From contig JAXLSW010000015.1 of assembly GCA_046330415.1 (NCBI GenBank), positions 1 through 64,000 of the forward strand: a stretch of DNA of 64,000 bases. The letters are read 5' to 3'. The DNA comes from RHKX01 sp046330415. GTDB lineage: Bacteria; Actinomycetota; Thermoleophilia; Solirubrobacterales; 70-9. Position 1 is the first letter of the stretch. Each line of letters starts with the position of its first letter. A program made the translations under genes and the position numbers. The notes below the pieces were generated by a model. That model saw only the letters and a list, made by a program, of their open reading frames with translations. It did no database searches and was not told the DNA's origin. This document shows, piece by piece, positions 33,400 through 42,161 of this stretch.

Positions 33400-33691
33400 G
33401 GACGCGGGCGCCGAGCCCGTCGTGCGCCGCTACCTCGACGATCCGCCGACCGTGGCCGAGCTCGATGCCGCCCTGACCGCGCTCGGCCTCGAGCCGTGGG
33501 ATCTGGCGCGGATGGGGGAGCCCCGGGCGAAGGAGCTCGGGCTCGCCGGCCTGGAACACGACCGCGCCACCTGGATCGAACTCATGGTCGCCGAGCCGAT
33601 CCTGATCGAACGCCCCGTCGTCATCGCCGCCGATGGCAGGGCGGTCCTCGGCCGCCCGCCCGAGAACGTCGACGAGCTCATCGGCGGCTGA
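33326..33691 (+). CDS. ArsC/Spx-family thioredoxin-fold protein
   Basis: A 121-residue protein of the glutaredoxin-linked arsenate reductase family. The catalytic Cys lies in IWHNPRCSKSRQTL near the N-terminus, and the RPVVIAADGRAVLGRPPEN block holds the conserved Arg residues that bind arsenate. These suggest an active arsenate reductase or a related thiol enzyme rather than an Spx regulator, which would have CxxC. ATG 33326 was chosen over an upstream GTG because it starts at the first strand; a TACAAC that resembles a -10 element ends 7 bases before it. It overlaps the antitoxin-like frame. No ars operon genes are nearby. Confidence 0.85.
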   Translation: MAQATTTIWHNPRCSKSRQTLKLLEDAGAEPVVRRYLDDPPTVAELDAALTALGLEPWDLARMGEPRAKELGLAGLEHDRATWIELMVAEPILIERPVVIAADGRAVLGRPPENVDELIGG

Positions 33692-33693
33692 CG

Positions 33694-34197
33694 TTGATCC
33701 GCACCGTCAGCCTCGTGACGTCCGCGGCGTTCGTGGTCGCGCTCGCGCTCGTCCTCATCGATACCGACCGCTTCTGGCTGCCGGCTCTGGCGCTGCTCTT
33801 CCTCGGCTTCACCTTCGGGACGCTCCTGGCCGCCCGTCGCCTCTACATCCGCGCCCGGCAGGTGGTCGCCGCCGCGCACACGTTCGTGACCGGTGACGTT
33901 CGCCACGCCCGCATCGTCGAGGTCCGCGACCCCAAGGGCATCTTCGCCCCGACCGCCGAGACGATCCTCGAGGTCGAGGGCGACGGCGGCCACGTGCACC
34001 GCATCGACGTCGAGATGCCGGTGCCGTTCCCCGCGGCCTGGGCCTACCGGCTCGGTCGTCGCTGGAACGTCCCGATCATCGGCCGCAAGCCACTCAGCGA
34101 GATGATGGCGGTCGAGCTCAGGCGCGAGGGCCTGAAGATGGACCTGGGATGGCGCCCGCCGCCGGAGGCCCCGGTCGTGGAGCACCGCCTGCGCTGA
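33694..34197 (+). CDS. Membrane protein of unknown function
   Basis: A 167-residue protein with two membrane helices (about residues 4-22 and 28-46) followed by a soluble domain. The soluble part has two mixed-charge beta-rich blocks, with HARIVEVRDPKGIFAPTAE and ILEVEGDGGHVHRIDVEMP. I do not recognise a family. The TTG at 33694, 2 bases after the ArsC-like stop, was chosen because it opens just before the first helix; GTG 33715 is an alternative. Close spacing suggests cotranscription with the ArsC-like gene. It converges on the lysozyme-like gene with a 16-base gap. Confidence 0.6.
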   Translation: MIRTVSLVTSAAFVVALALVLIDTDRFWLPALALLFLGFTFGTLLAARRLYIRARQVVAAAHTFVTGDVRHARIVEVRDPKGIFAPTAETILEVEGDGGHVHRIDVEMPVPFPAAWAYRLGRRWNVPIIGRKPLSEMMAVELRREGLKMDLGWRPPPEAPVVEHRLR

Positions 34198-34213
34198 CGC
34201 GCCCCTCGGTGCG

Positions 34214-34972
34214 TCAGGGGTTCGTGGGGAACCAGGGGTCGGTCTCCCAGGTCCGCTCCTGGAGCCTGAACTTCACCCAGTCGACGTACTCGGCGTTCTG
34301 CGCCGTGTACCAGCGGCCCGAGACCCACGCCCCGATCGAGCCCCAGAGATCGCCTGCCCTGTAGGTGCGGCCGTTCTCGGGACGGACGTCGGGGTTGTTG
34401 AGCCAGGTCATCTTGCCGTCGTAGTAGGCGCGCATGATGCCGCCGTAGTAGTCGGCGTTGAAGGCCGTCGAATCGCGGGTGAACGGCAGGCAGCAGTGGT
34501 AGGGACGGCGCACCTGGAAGATCCCGAAGGAGTCGCCGTTGTCGCCGAGCGTGCTCATCTCCCACCAGCTCTCGTGCACCGCGACGGCGCGCAGCACGTC
34601 CTCCGGCAGCCCCCACTTGTTCGCCGCCCACTCGATGATGTCGTCGGTCGACCCCGAGGCCGGGGAGTACTGCCCGTCGACCCAGCGCTGGTAGGGCATG
34701 TCGCTGTTGGCGTGGAAGTAGGCGAGTTGCTCGTCGGTCGGCACGGTCGCGTTGGGGACGGCGTTCTCCGGCCGCAGCGTCTCCGGCGTCCGCTCGACGC
34801 AGCGCGCCGCCCTGCGATCCGACAGCGGTCCCCAGCCGATCTTGCGCTGCAGCTTCGCCTTGCCGTCGCAGGAGCTCTTGCCACCGACCTTGCCGCCGGC
34901 CATCGCGGCTGCCGGGAGCGTCGCGAGGAGCGCTGCGCAGAGCAGCGTGACGATCAAGGTCCGGCGTCCCAT
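34214..34972 (-). CDS. Secreted lysozyme-like (transglycosylase-type) protein
   Basis: A 252-residue exported protein. The signal peptide MGRRTLIVTLLCAALLATLP-AAAMA ends near residue 25. The mature domain shows a lysozyme-fold pattern: EDVLRAVAVHESWW with a candidate catalytic Glu, then GDSFGIFQVR, and later YYGGIMRAYYDGKMTWL. These resemble the SLT transglycosylase core, so it may cleave peptidoglycan glycan strands. Several cysteines fit an extracytoplasmic location. ATG 34972 was preferred over upstream in-frame starts because it begins the signal peptide. It diverges from leuS and converges on the 33694 membrane protein. Confidence 0.75.
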   Translation of the reverse strand: MGRRTLIVTLLCAALLATLPAAAMAGGKVGGKSSCDGKAKLQRKIGWGPLSDRRAARCVERTPETLRPENAVPNATVPTDEQLAYFHANSDMPYQRWVDGQYSPASGSTDDIIEWAANKWGLPEDVLRAVAVHESWWEMSTLGDNGDSFGIFQVRRPYHCCLPFTRDSTAFNADYYGGIMRAYYDGKMTWLNNPDVRPENGRTYRAGDLWGSIGAWVSGRWYTAQNAEYVDWVKFRLQERTWETDPWFPTNP

Positions 34973-35164
34973 CGACCCACCATCGGCACCATCACCGCAG
35001 ACCTTGATGGTCGCTGGAGCTCGCGGCGGTTCCGCCCCGGGAATCCGTGGAATCACTGATCCAGAGCTCGATTGAGTGGGAGCCCCGATCAGGCCGGCGC
35101 AGCTCCTGCGCCGGCGCAGCGGTGCTGCGCGGACTGACGCCGCCTCGATCTCCGGCCTCCCGCC

Positions 35165-35170
35165 TAGACT
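35165..35170 (+). promoter_or_regulatory. -10 element (TAGACT) of leuS, near-leaderless
   Basis: TAGACT ends 10 bases before the leuS ATG, predicting a leader of only a few bases. Confidence 0.45.
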
Positions 35171-35180
35171 CCCCGGCCCG

Positions 35181-37745
35181 ATGAATCCCGCCGAGACCTC
35201 CGAGCCCACCGCCGACGAGCCCGCCCGTTACGAGCCGCGCTCCATCGAGCAGCGCTGGCAGCAGCGGTGGGCTGACGAGCGCACCTGGGAGGTCCCCAAT
35301 CCCGGCGAGGACGGCTTCGACGACGCCATGCCCAAGGCGTACGTGCTCGAGATGCTCCCCTACCCGAGCGGCGAGCCGCACGTCGGCCACCTCAAGAACT
35401 ACTCGCTCGGAGACGCGATCGCCCACTTCCGCCGCCGCCACGGCTTCCAGGTCGTGCACCCGATGGGCTACGACGCCTTCGGGCTGCCCGCCGAGAACCA
35501 CGCCATCAACACCGGCGAGCACCCCCGTGACTCCACCTGGGCATCGATCGGCCAGTTCAAGGAGCAGTTCCTCTCCTGGGGCATCTCGATCGACTGGAGC
35601 CGTGAGTTCGCCACCTGCGAGCCCACCTACTACCGGTGGACGCAGTGGCTCTTCCTGCGGCTGTTCGAGCGCGGCCTCGCCTACCGCGAGAACGCCCCCG
35701 TCAACTGGTGCCCCAAGGATCAGACGGTCCTGGCCAACGAGCAGGTCATCGACGGCCGTTGCGAGCGCTGCGGTACCGAGGTCGTCCAGCGAGACCTCGA
35801 GCAGTGGTACTTCCGGATCACCGACTACGCGGACCAGCTCCTCGACGACTTCGATCTCCTCGAGTCCTGGCCCGAGCACGTGGTCACGATGCAGCGCAAC
35901 TGGATCGGCCGCTCCGAGGGCGCCCGCGCGGTCTTCCGCTGCGAGGAGCTCGACCTCGATTTCCCCGTCTTCACGACCCGCCCCGACACGCTCTTCGGCG
36001 CCACCTTCTTCGTCATGGCTCCCGAGCATCCGGAGCTGGATCGGTTGATCGACGGCACCGCCAACGCCGACGAGGTCCGCGCCTACGTCGCGGAGGCCAA
36101 GCGGAAGGGAAGCGAGGACCGGGCCGCCGACGACAAGGAGAAGACGGGGGTCCGCCTCGAGCGCACCGTCACCAACCCCGTCAACGGCGAGCGCATCCCG
36201 GTCTTCGTCGCCGACTACGTGCTGATGGAGTACGGCACCGGCGCCATCATGGCCGTCCCCGCCCACGACGAGCGCGATTTCGCGTTCGCCACCAAGTTCG
36301 GCCTCGAGATCCGCCAGGTGGTCGCACCGGCCGACGGCTCCGACGTCGCCCAAGACGAGCTGAGCGAGGCGTTCGTCTCCCAGGACGACGACGTCAAGAT
36401 CGTCAACTCCGGCGAGCTCGACGGGCTCACGCCCGCCGAGGCGAAGTCGCGGATCATCGGCCGGCTCGAGGCTGAGGGCAGGGGGGAGGTCGCCGTCAAC
36501 TACCGCCTTCGCGACTGGCTGCTCTCGCGCCAGCGCTACTGGGGCTGCCCGATCCCGATCGTCCACTGCGGGGCGTGCGGGATGGTCCCCGTGCCCGACG
36601 AGCAGCTCCCGGTCGAGCTTCCCGACATCGAGGACTACCGCCCCAAGGGGCAATCACCGCTCGCCGCGGCCACCGATTGGGTCGAGGTCGAGTGCCCGTC
36701 CTGCGGCGCCCCCGCCCAGCGCGACACCGACACGATGGACACGTTCGTCGACTCCTCCTGGTACTTCCTGCGCTACCTCGACGCGCACAACGACGAGGCT
36801 CCCTTCGACCGCGGCATCGCCGACTACTGGATGCCCGCCGACCAGTACATCGGCGGCGTCGAGCACGCGATCCTCCACCTCATGTACGCGCGCTTCTTCG
36901 TCAAGGCGCTCTCCGATCAGGGGCTGCTCGAGGCGCGCGAGCCCTTCGCCAACCTCTTCACCCAGGGGATGATCACCCGCGACGGCGCGAAGATGAGCAA
37001 GTCGAAGGGGAACGTCGTCAGCCCCGCTGACTACGTCGCCCGCTACGGCGCCGACTCCGCGCGCACCTACGTCTGCTTCATGAGCCCGCCCGACCGCGGC
37101 GGTGACTGGGTCGACGAGGGGGTCGAGGGCGTACACCGCTTCCTCTCGCGGCTTTGGCGGGTCGCCGACGAGATCGCGGCCGAGGGAGGGACGGGAGCTG
37201 CGGGGTCGAGCGCCGGCGGCTCCTGGCAGCGCGACGCAACCGGCGAGTCCCTGACGCTTCTGCGCAAGGCGCACTGGGCCATCGACAAGGCCACCCGTGA
37301 CTTCCAGCGCGGATTCCAGTTCAACACCGTGATCGCCGCGGTCATGGAGCTCGTCAACGAGATCTACCGCGTCAAGGACGAGCTCGGCGGCGACGAGACC
37401 GGCGCCCGCGCCCTCCACTTCGCGACCGCGACCGCTGCGTCGCTGATCTTCCCCTTCGCCCCGCATCTCGGCTGCGAGGTCTGGTCACGACTGGAGGGCG
37501 GCGACCTGTGGGCGCAGCCCTGGCCCGAGGCCGACGCGGAGCTGCTGGTCGCCGACACCGTCACCCTCGTCGTCCAGGTCAACGGCAAGCTTCGCGATCG
37601 GATCGAGGTCGGAGCCGACGCCCCCGAGCAGGAGCTGCTCGAGCTCGCCCGAGCGAGCGAGAAGGTGCGCTCGCACCTCGACGGCCACGAGGTCGTCAAG
37701 GAGATCGTCGTGCCGGGCAAGCTCGTCAACATCGTCGTCCGCTGA
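35181..37745 (+). CDS. leuS: Leucyl-tRNA synthetase
   Basis: An 854-residue class I synthetase charging tRNA-Leu. HIGH is HVGH at residues 67-70 (YPSGEPHVGHLKNYS), KMSKS starts at Lys604 (KMSKSKGNVVSP), and the editing insert carries TTRPDTLFGATFFVMAPEH and a C-terminal YGTGAIMAVPAHDERDF. A zinc-type CERCGTE pair lies before the insert. ATG 35181 was chosen over the longer open frame because it follows the -10 element and starts the conserved N-terminus. The order leuS, comEA, comEC, holA, rpsT is common in bacteria. Confidence 0.97.
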   Translation: MNPAETSEPTADEPARYEPRSIEQRWQQRWADERTWEVPNPGEDGFDDAMPKAYVLEMLPYPSGEPHVGHLKNYSLGDAIAHFRRRHGFQVVHPMGYDAFGLPAENHAINTGEHPRDSTWASIGQFKEQFLSWGISIDWSREFATCEPTYYRWTQWLFLRLFERGLAYRENAPVNWCPKDQTVLANEQVIDGRCERCGTEVVQRDLEQWYFRITDYADQLLDDFDLLESWPEHVVTMQRNWIGRSEGARAVFRCEELDLDFPVFTTRPDTLFGATFFVMAPEHPELDRLIDGTANADEVRAYVAEAKRKGSEDRAADDKEKTGVRLERTVTNPVNGERIPVFVADYVLMEYGTGAIMAVPAHDERDFAFATKFGLEIRQVVAPADGSDVAQDELSEAFVSQDDDVKIVNSGELDGLTPAEAKSRIIGRLEAEGRGEVAVNYRLRDWLLSRQRYWGCPIPIVHCGACGMVPVPDEQLPVELPDIEDYRPKGQSPLAAATDWVEVECPSCGAPAQRDTDTMDTFVDSSWYFLRYLDAHNDEAPFDRGIADYWMPADQYIGGVEHAILHLMYARFFVKALSDQGLLEAREPFANLFTQGMITRDGAKMSKSKGNVVSPADYVARYGADSARTYVCFMSPPDRGGDWVDEGVEGVHRFLSRLWRVADEIAAEGGTGAAGSSAGGSWQRDATGESLTLLRKAHWAIDKATRDFQRGFQFNTVIAAVMELVNEIYRVKDELGGDETGARALHFATATAASLIFPFAPHLGCEVWSRLEGGDLWAQPWPEADAELLVADTVTLVVQVNGKLRDRIEVGADAPEQELLELARASEKVRSHLDGHEVVKEIVVPGKLVNIVVR

Positions 37746-37831
37746 GTCGCTCCATGACGGTGCGCCGCGCTCCGCTCCAGGTGAGCGCACGCAGCCCTGT
37801 GACGTTCGCAGCTTCCGGTCGTAGACGGGGT

Positions 37832-38332
37832 ATGCAGGGAATCGATCGGGCAGCCACGCTGTCCACTCACCTCAGGTCAGGGCTCGCGGCGATAGCCGCC
37901 GCGGTCGCCACGATTACCGCCTCGGCGATGCTGCTCCCGGCAGCGGCGGCGGCCGTCCCGAAGTCGCCGCCGCGGCCCGTCATCGGGGTCCCGGGCGGGC
38001 CGCACCGGCTCGCCGCCCGGGGCTCATACTGCTGGGAGGGGCCGGGTGGCGGCCTCTGTGCCGACACGATCGATCCGATGCTGTACGCGCCCAAGCTGCG
38101 CCTTTCCCCTGGTCGCGACGCGATCGTGCGGATGGGCTACCCCGTCAGCGGCGTCGGGGCCAGCGGCGACGGCTCGCCGCTGGAGATGGAGCCGCTCGGA
38201 GACCGGGGGCGGAAGTTCCTGCTGCACGTCCCCGATATCCCCAGGGGGCAGGAGCTGGAGGTGTACATCGTGGCGAGCTACGACCGCGGCGACGGACAAT
38301 TCGCCATCCGAATCTCCTCGCGCAACCGATGA
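37832..38332 (+). CDS. Secreted protein of unknown function
   Basis: A 166-residue exported protein I do not recognise. A hydrophobic segment (about residues 19-42, AAIAAAVATITASAMLLPAA) forms a signal peptide or anchor. The mature part has one cysteine pair (SYCWEGPGGGLC) and the beta-rich RKFLLHVPDIPRGQELEVYI and DGQFAIRISS blocks, which would fit a small beta sandwich. ATG 37832 was chosen because it leaves a short N-terminal tail before the hydrophobic run; ATG 37754 would add 26 basic residues. It stands alone between leuS and a cupin gene. Confidence 0.55.
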   Translation: MQGIDRAATLSTHLRSGLAAIAAAVATITASAMLLPAAAAAVPKSPPRPVIGVPGGPHRLAARGSYCWEGPGGGLCADTIDPMLYAPKLRLSPGRDAIVRMGYPVSGVGASGDGSPLEMEPLGDRGRKFLLHVPDIPRGQELEVYIVASYDRGDGQFAIRISSRNR

Positions 38333-38353
38333 TCGTCTGCTAGAACACGCCAC

Positions 38354-38755
38354 GTGCTCGTCAGGCGCCTCTCCGACGCCGCGGTGAAGGACTTTCACCG
38401 GCTCAGCTCCCACATCCTCATGGATGCAGGAGAGCTCGGGTCCCGTCACATGACTGTGACCTGGATCGAGGTTCCCACCGGCGTCTCCCAGGAGCTGCGC
38501 TCGCACGAGGAGGCTGAGCAGGTCTACGTCGTCGTCCAGGGCACCGGGACGCTGTCGACCACCGGCGACACCGAGGCGTTGCAGCCTGGCGATCTCGCTC
38601 TGATCCCGCCTGCGACCGATCACACGATCGCCAATCGGGAGGAGGCCCCGCTGGCGCTGCTCTCGGTGCAGTCCCCCGCGGTATCGGTGGACGAGACGTT
38701 CGGCCGCCAGACGGCCGCGGTGGCCGGCTACGACGAGGACGAAGACGACTACTGA
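38354..38755 (+). CDS. Cupin-domain protein
   Basis: A 133-residue single cupin. Motif 1 reads as SHEEAEQVYVVVQGTGTL, with His and Glu metal ligands (RSHEEAEQ), and motif 2 as PGDLALIPPATDHTIAN with the final His. A small beta-barrel that binds a metal and a small ligand or sensor role is likely; the activity is unknown. The acidic C-terminal tail (YDEDEDDY) is unusual. The GTG start is preceded by TAGAAC, 7 bases upstream, resembling the leaderless -10 pattern. Confidence 0.82.
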   Translation: MLVRRLSDAAVKDFHRLSSHILMDAGELGSRHMTVTWIEVPTGVSQELRSHEEAEQVYVVVQGTGTLSTTGDTEALQPGDLALIPPATDHTIANREEAPLALLSVQSPAVSVDETFGRQTAAVAGYDEDEDDY

Positions 38756-38777
38756 GACCCATCGCCCGGGCGATGGC

Positions 38778-39047
38778 GTGACGGTTCGCCGGCGACTCAG
38801 CGTCCGCGGGCGGGTCCAGGGGGTCTTCTATCGCGACTCCGTGCGGCGCGTCGCCGATGCGCACGGCGTCGCCGGATCTGCCACGAACCTTCCCGATGGC
38901 TCCGTCGAGGTGGTGCTCGAGGGGCCGCGTCAGCCGGTCGAGGAGCTGATCGCCTACTGCGCGGACGGTCCGGAGCGCGCCGTGGTCAGCCGCGTCGAGA
39001 CCTTCGAGGAGGAGCCGCGCGGCGAGACCGGTTTCCGGATCGGCTGA
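38778..39047 (+). CDS. acyP: Acylphosphatase
   Basis: An 89-residue enzyme that hydrolyses acyl phosphates. The active-site block RGRVQGVFYRDSVRRVA holds the catalytic Arg, and GSATNLPDGSVEVVLEG holds the catalytic Asn. The family's aromatic residue before the Asn is replaced by Ala-Thr, a mild deviation. The length is standard. The GTG at 38778 follows the cupin gene by 22 bases, so the two may be cotranscribed. Confidence 0.93.
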   Translation: MTVRRRLSVRGRVQGVFYRDSVRRVADAHGVAGSATNLPDGSVEVVLEGPRQPVEELIAYCADGPERAVVSRVETFEEEPRGETGFRIG

Positions 39048-39152
39048 GGTTCGCGCCACCGACGTGAGGTGTGACTGAGAAGGCACGGTTCCGCGCAGGA
39101 ATCGGCACCTTCGCGTCTGGATCCGTGACTCGATCGCGGCGACGATCGTCGC

Positions 39153-39728
39153 ATGAGTCGGATCCAGCTAGCCGTCTACGCCGCCATCGGAGTCTGCCTG
39201 CTGCTGCTCGGGATCCGCGCCGTCAACAGCGCGGGGTCCGAGGGCCAGGGTGGAGCGGGCGGGGGCGTGCGGCTCGCTGCCCAGCCGGTCGGTGGCGCCG
39301 GCGCCGCGCCGGCCACGGGCGAGGTCGTCGTCCACGTCGCCGGTGAGGTCGCCGATCCGGGCGTCTTCCGCCTGCCGGCGGGCTCGCGCGTGACGGATGC
39401 CGTCGAGAAGGCGGGGGGAGTGACCGGCGCCGGCGACCCCGACGCGATCAACCTGGCCGCCCGACTCGCCGATGGACAGCAGATCGTCGTACCGGGTCGC
39501 GTGCCCGGGGGCACCACGGCAAGCGCCTCCGAGGACGGGCCGATCAGCCTCGGCTCCGCCGATCAGGCCGATCTCGAGACGATCGACGGCATCGGTCCGG
39601 TGACGGCCGCGGACATCATCGAGTTCCGCGACCAGCAGGGAGGGATCGCCTCCATCGAGGAGCTCGACGAGGTTCCGGGAATCGGCCCGGCGACGATCGA
39701 CGCGCTCTCCGAGCGCCTGCAGCCCTAG
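39153..39728 (+). CDS. comEA: ComEA-family DNA-binding competence protein
   Basis: A 191-residue membrane-anchored DNA receptor. An N-terminal helix (about residues 5-25) is followed by a Gly-rich linker, a SLBB domain (about 57-115, VVVHVAGEVADPGVFRLPAG) and a C-terminal helix-hairpin-helix pair (about 135-190, IDGIGPVTAADIIEFR and VPGIGPATIDALSE). In transformable bacteria it binds incoming DNA outside the membrane and passes it to ComEC, which is the next gene, 3 bases downstream. Natural uptake in this organism is not shown by the sequence. Confidence 0.93.
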   Translation: MSRIQLAVYAAIGVCLLLLGIRAVNSAGSEGQGGAGGGVRLAAQPVGGAGAAPATGEVVVHVAGEVADPGVFRLPAGSRVTDAVEKAGGVTGAGDPDAINLAARLADGQQIVVPGRVPGGTTASASEDGPISLGSADQADLETIDGIGPVTAADIIEFRDQQGGIASIEELDEVPGIGPATIDALSERLQP

Positions 39729-39731
39729 TGC

Positions 39732-42125
39732 ATGACGCCGATGGAGCGAGCCACCGGCTGGTGGCGCCACGTCGTCTTGGCCGGGGCGGCGGTCGGTTTG
39801 GCGCTCGCTCCGTCGGTGGCAGCTCCCGGCGGATGGCCGGTGATCCTTCTCTGCTGCCTTCTCGCCCTCGCCTGGGCCGCTCGTTCCGTCCTCGATCCCC
39901 GGGCGCCCCCTGGGACCGGAGCGGGATGCGCGTGGCTCGCGTGCGCCGCTGCGCTCGCCGCTCTGGCGGGTCTCGGCCTCGGCGCCCTGCGCCTGGGGGC
40001 GATCGAGCGTGGGGCCCTGCACGCGCCGGAGGGCGGCGAGGTCAGGTTGATCGGCTTCGTCTCCGGTTTCCCGAAGCGCGGCTTCGGCGAAGTGCGGGTC
40101 CCCCTCGATACCCGCGAGGGCCGGATCCTCGCGGTCGTCCCTGAGCCGGTCGGCGAGCTCACGGTGGGCGCTGAGGTGCGGGCCGCCGGGGAGATCGCAA
40201 CACCCGCGGACGGCTTCGCCCGATCCCAGGTCGAGCGGGCCGGCGCGGTCTCGGAGCTCCGCGCCGCCGGCCTCGAGCCGACCGGTGGCTCGAGGGGTGG
40301 CGTGGCGGGTGTGCTCGACGCGCTTCGCAATCGCTCGGAGGAGGTGCTCACCACCGGCATGGACGAGGGGCAATCGGCGCTCGCGCGCGGCTTCGTGCTC
40401 GGGCAGGACGAGGACATCGATCCCGCCACGCGCGAGGCGTTCACGAGGGCGGGTCTCTCGCACCTGTTGGCGGTCAGCGGTCAGAACGTGATGCTGCTCG
40501 CGCTGCTCGGCGGCCTCATCTTCGCCCTCTTCGGTGCCGGGCTGCGAATGCGGTTGACGCTGACCCTGCTCCTGATCGCCGCCTACGTGCCGATCGCGGG
40601 GGCCGCCCCCTCGATCGAGCGCGCCGGGGTGATGGGCGCCGCGGCGATCCTCGCGACGCTCGCCGGGCGACCGGGCGACCGCGCCTATGCGTTGCTGCTC
40701 GCGGCGGTCGTGACCCTGCTGATCGATCCGCGGGCGGAGGCCGACGTCGGCTGGCAGCTCTCCTTCGCCGCGGTCGTCGGGATCATGCTTTGGGCTCGCC
40801 CGATCCGTGACCTCCTCGCGGCCCGTCTGCCGGATCGCCTCCCCGATCGCGTGACCGCGCCGCTCGCCGAAGGCGCCGCGCTGACGATCGCGGCGACGGT
40901 TGCGACCGTGGCCCTGATCGCCCACGTGTTCGAACGCGTCTCGCTGGTCGCGCTTCCCGCGAACGTCGCGGTCCTGCCCGCGGTTGCGCCGGTGATGTGG
41001 ATCGGCATGGCGATGTCGATGCTCGCCCAGCTCCCACCCTGGCTCATCGCGGCGGGTCCGCTTCATCTCGACCCACTGGCCTGGCTCGGTTGGGTCGAGG
41101 GGAGGTTGCTCGACTACATCGCCTGGGTCGCCGAGACGGCGGCGTCGCCGGGATGGGCGGTCACCCATCTCTCGCTCCCAGGCACCGGATCGACGCTGCT
41201 CGCCGCCCTCTCCATCGCCGCCGGTTTCGGCGCCGCGCTCGCCATCCTCGCCCGGCGCCGAGGGCTCGCGACTGCGCGGGCGGTCTCGCTCGGGGTCGCA
41301 CTGATGGCGCTGCTCGCCATCCTGCCGGGGTCCCTGGGTCTCGGGGGCGGCGTCCCGTCCGGCCCGGCCCGCGGCGAGCTCGTCGTCACCGAGATCGACG
41401 TCGGCCAGGGGGACGCCACGCTGCTGCGCACCGCCGGCGGCGCGCCGGTGCTGGTCGACGGGGGACCGCCGGGGACCGCAGCGGCCGACGGGCTCGCGGA
41501 GCTCGGCGTCGAGCGACTCGGCGCGGTGGTGGTCACCCATGACGAGCTCGACCACGCCGGCGGCCTCGCCACCGTCCTCGATCGCTTCGACGTCGGCGAG
41601 CTCGTCCACGCTCGCCCGGCCCCCGAGCTGCAGGCGATGGCCCGCGGCGCCGGGATCCCGATCGAACGGGTGGCCGCAGGATCGGCCCTGCGCTTCGGCC
41701 GGCTCGAGCTCGACGTGCTGTGGCCACCGCGCGAGCGGTTCGCCGATCCCTCGCCCGACCGCAACGCCGACGCGGTCGTGATGCTCGCCCGGTTCCGGGG
41801 ATGGGACACGCTGCTCAGCGCCGACGCCGAGCAGGAGATCACCCACCTCGACCCGGGTCCGTTGGACGTCCTCAAGGTCGCCCACCACGGCAGCGACGAT
41901 GCCGGCTTGGGGTCGCTGCTCGAGCGCTCCCTCCCGCGGGTGGCGCTGATCGGCGTCGGTGCCGGCAATGACTACGGCCATCCCACCTCCGAGACGCTTG
42001 CCACGCTCGCGGCGCATGGGGTCTGCACGCTTCGCACCGACCTCGGCGGCACGGTCAGCGTCGCTGTGGGGCCGGAGGGGATGCGGGCGTGGAGCGAGCG
42101 TGGGCCGCCCGACTGCGACGGGTAG
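39732..42125 (+). CDS. comEC: ComEC/Rec2 DNA uptake channel protein
   Basis: A 797-residue protein combining an N-terminal domain, the ComEC competence membrane domain with many helices (about 220-540, from FVLGQDEDIDPATREAFTRA and LSHLLAVSGQNVMLLA) and a C-terminal metallo-beta-lactamase-like domain (about 550-790). The latter has VVVTHDELDHAGGL and LKVAHHGSDDAGLGSLLE, so the metal-binding residues are kept and it may act as a nuclease on the non-transported strand. The ATG at 39732 lies 3 bases after comEA. The next gene, holA, has its own -10 element. Confidence 0.94.
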   Translation: MTPMERATGWWRHVVLAGAAVGLALAPSVAAPGGWPVILLCCLLALAWAARSVLDPRAPPGTGAGCAWLACAAALAALAGLGLGALRLGAIERGALHAPEGGEVRLIGFVSGFPKRGFGEVRVPLDTREGRILAVVPEPVGELTVGAEVRAAGEIATPADGFARSQVERAGAVSELRAAGLEPTGGSRGGVAGVLDALRNRSEEVLTTGMDEGQSALARGFVLGQDEDIDPATREAFTRAGLSHLLAVSGQNVMLLALLGGLIFALFGAGLRMRLTLTLLLIAAYVPIAGAAPSIERAGVMGAAAILATLAGRPGDRAYALLLAAVVTLLIDPRAEADVGWQLSFAAVVGIMLWARPIRDLLAARLPDRLPDRVTAPLAEGAALTIAATVATVALIAHVFERVSLVALPANVAVLPAVAPVMWIGMAMSMLAQLPPWLIAAGPLHLDPLAWLGWVEGRLLDYIAWVAETAASPGWAVTHLSLPGTGSTLLAALSIAAGFGAALAILARRRGLATARAVSLGVALMALLAILPGSLGLGGGVPSGPARGELVVTEIDVGQGDATLLRTAGGAPVLVDGGPPGTAAADGLAELGVERLGAVVVTHDELDHAGGLATVLDRFDVGELVHARPAPELQAMARGAGIPIERVAAGSALRFGRLELDVLWPPRERFADPSPDRNADAVVMLARFRGWDTLLSADAEQEITHLDPGPLDVLKVAHHGSDDAGLGSLLERSLPRVALIGVGAGNDYGHPTSETLATLAAHGVCTLRTDLGGTVSVAVGPEGMRAWSERGPPDCDG

Positions 42126-42147
42126 GCACGCCCTCCGGGGTGGCTCC

Positions 42148-42153
42148 TAGACT
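42148..42153 (+). promoter_or_regulatory. -10 element (TAGACT) of holA, leaderless type
   Basis: TAGACT ends 8 bases before the holA ATG; no Shine-Dalgarno sequence is present. Confidence 0.5.
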
Positions 42154-42161
42154 CGCCTGCG

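Noticed and set aside
39168..42017. 949-codon minus-strand frame across comEA and comEC
   Set aside because: Antisense shadow of two well-supported genes.
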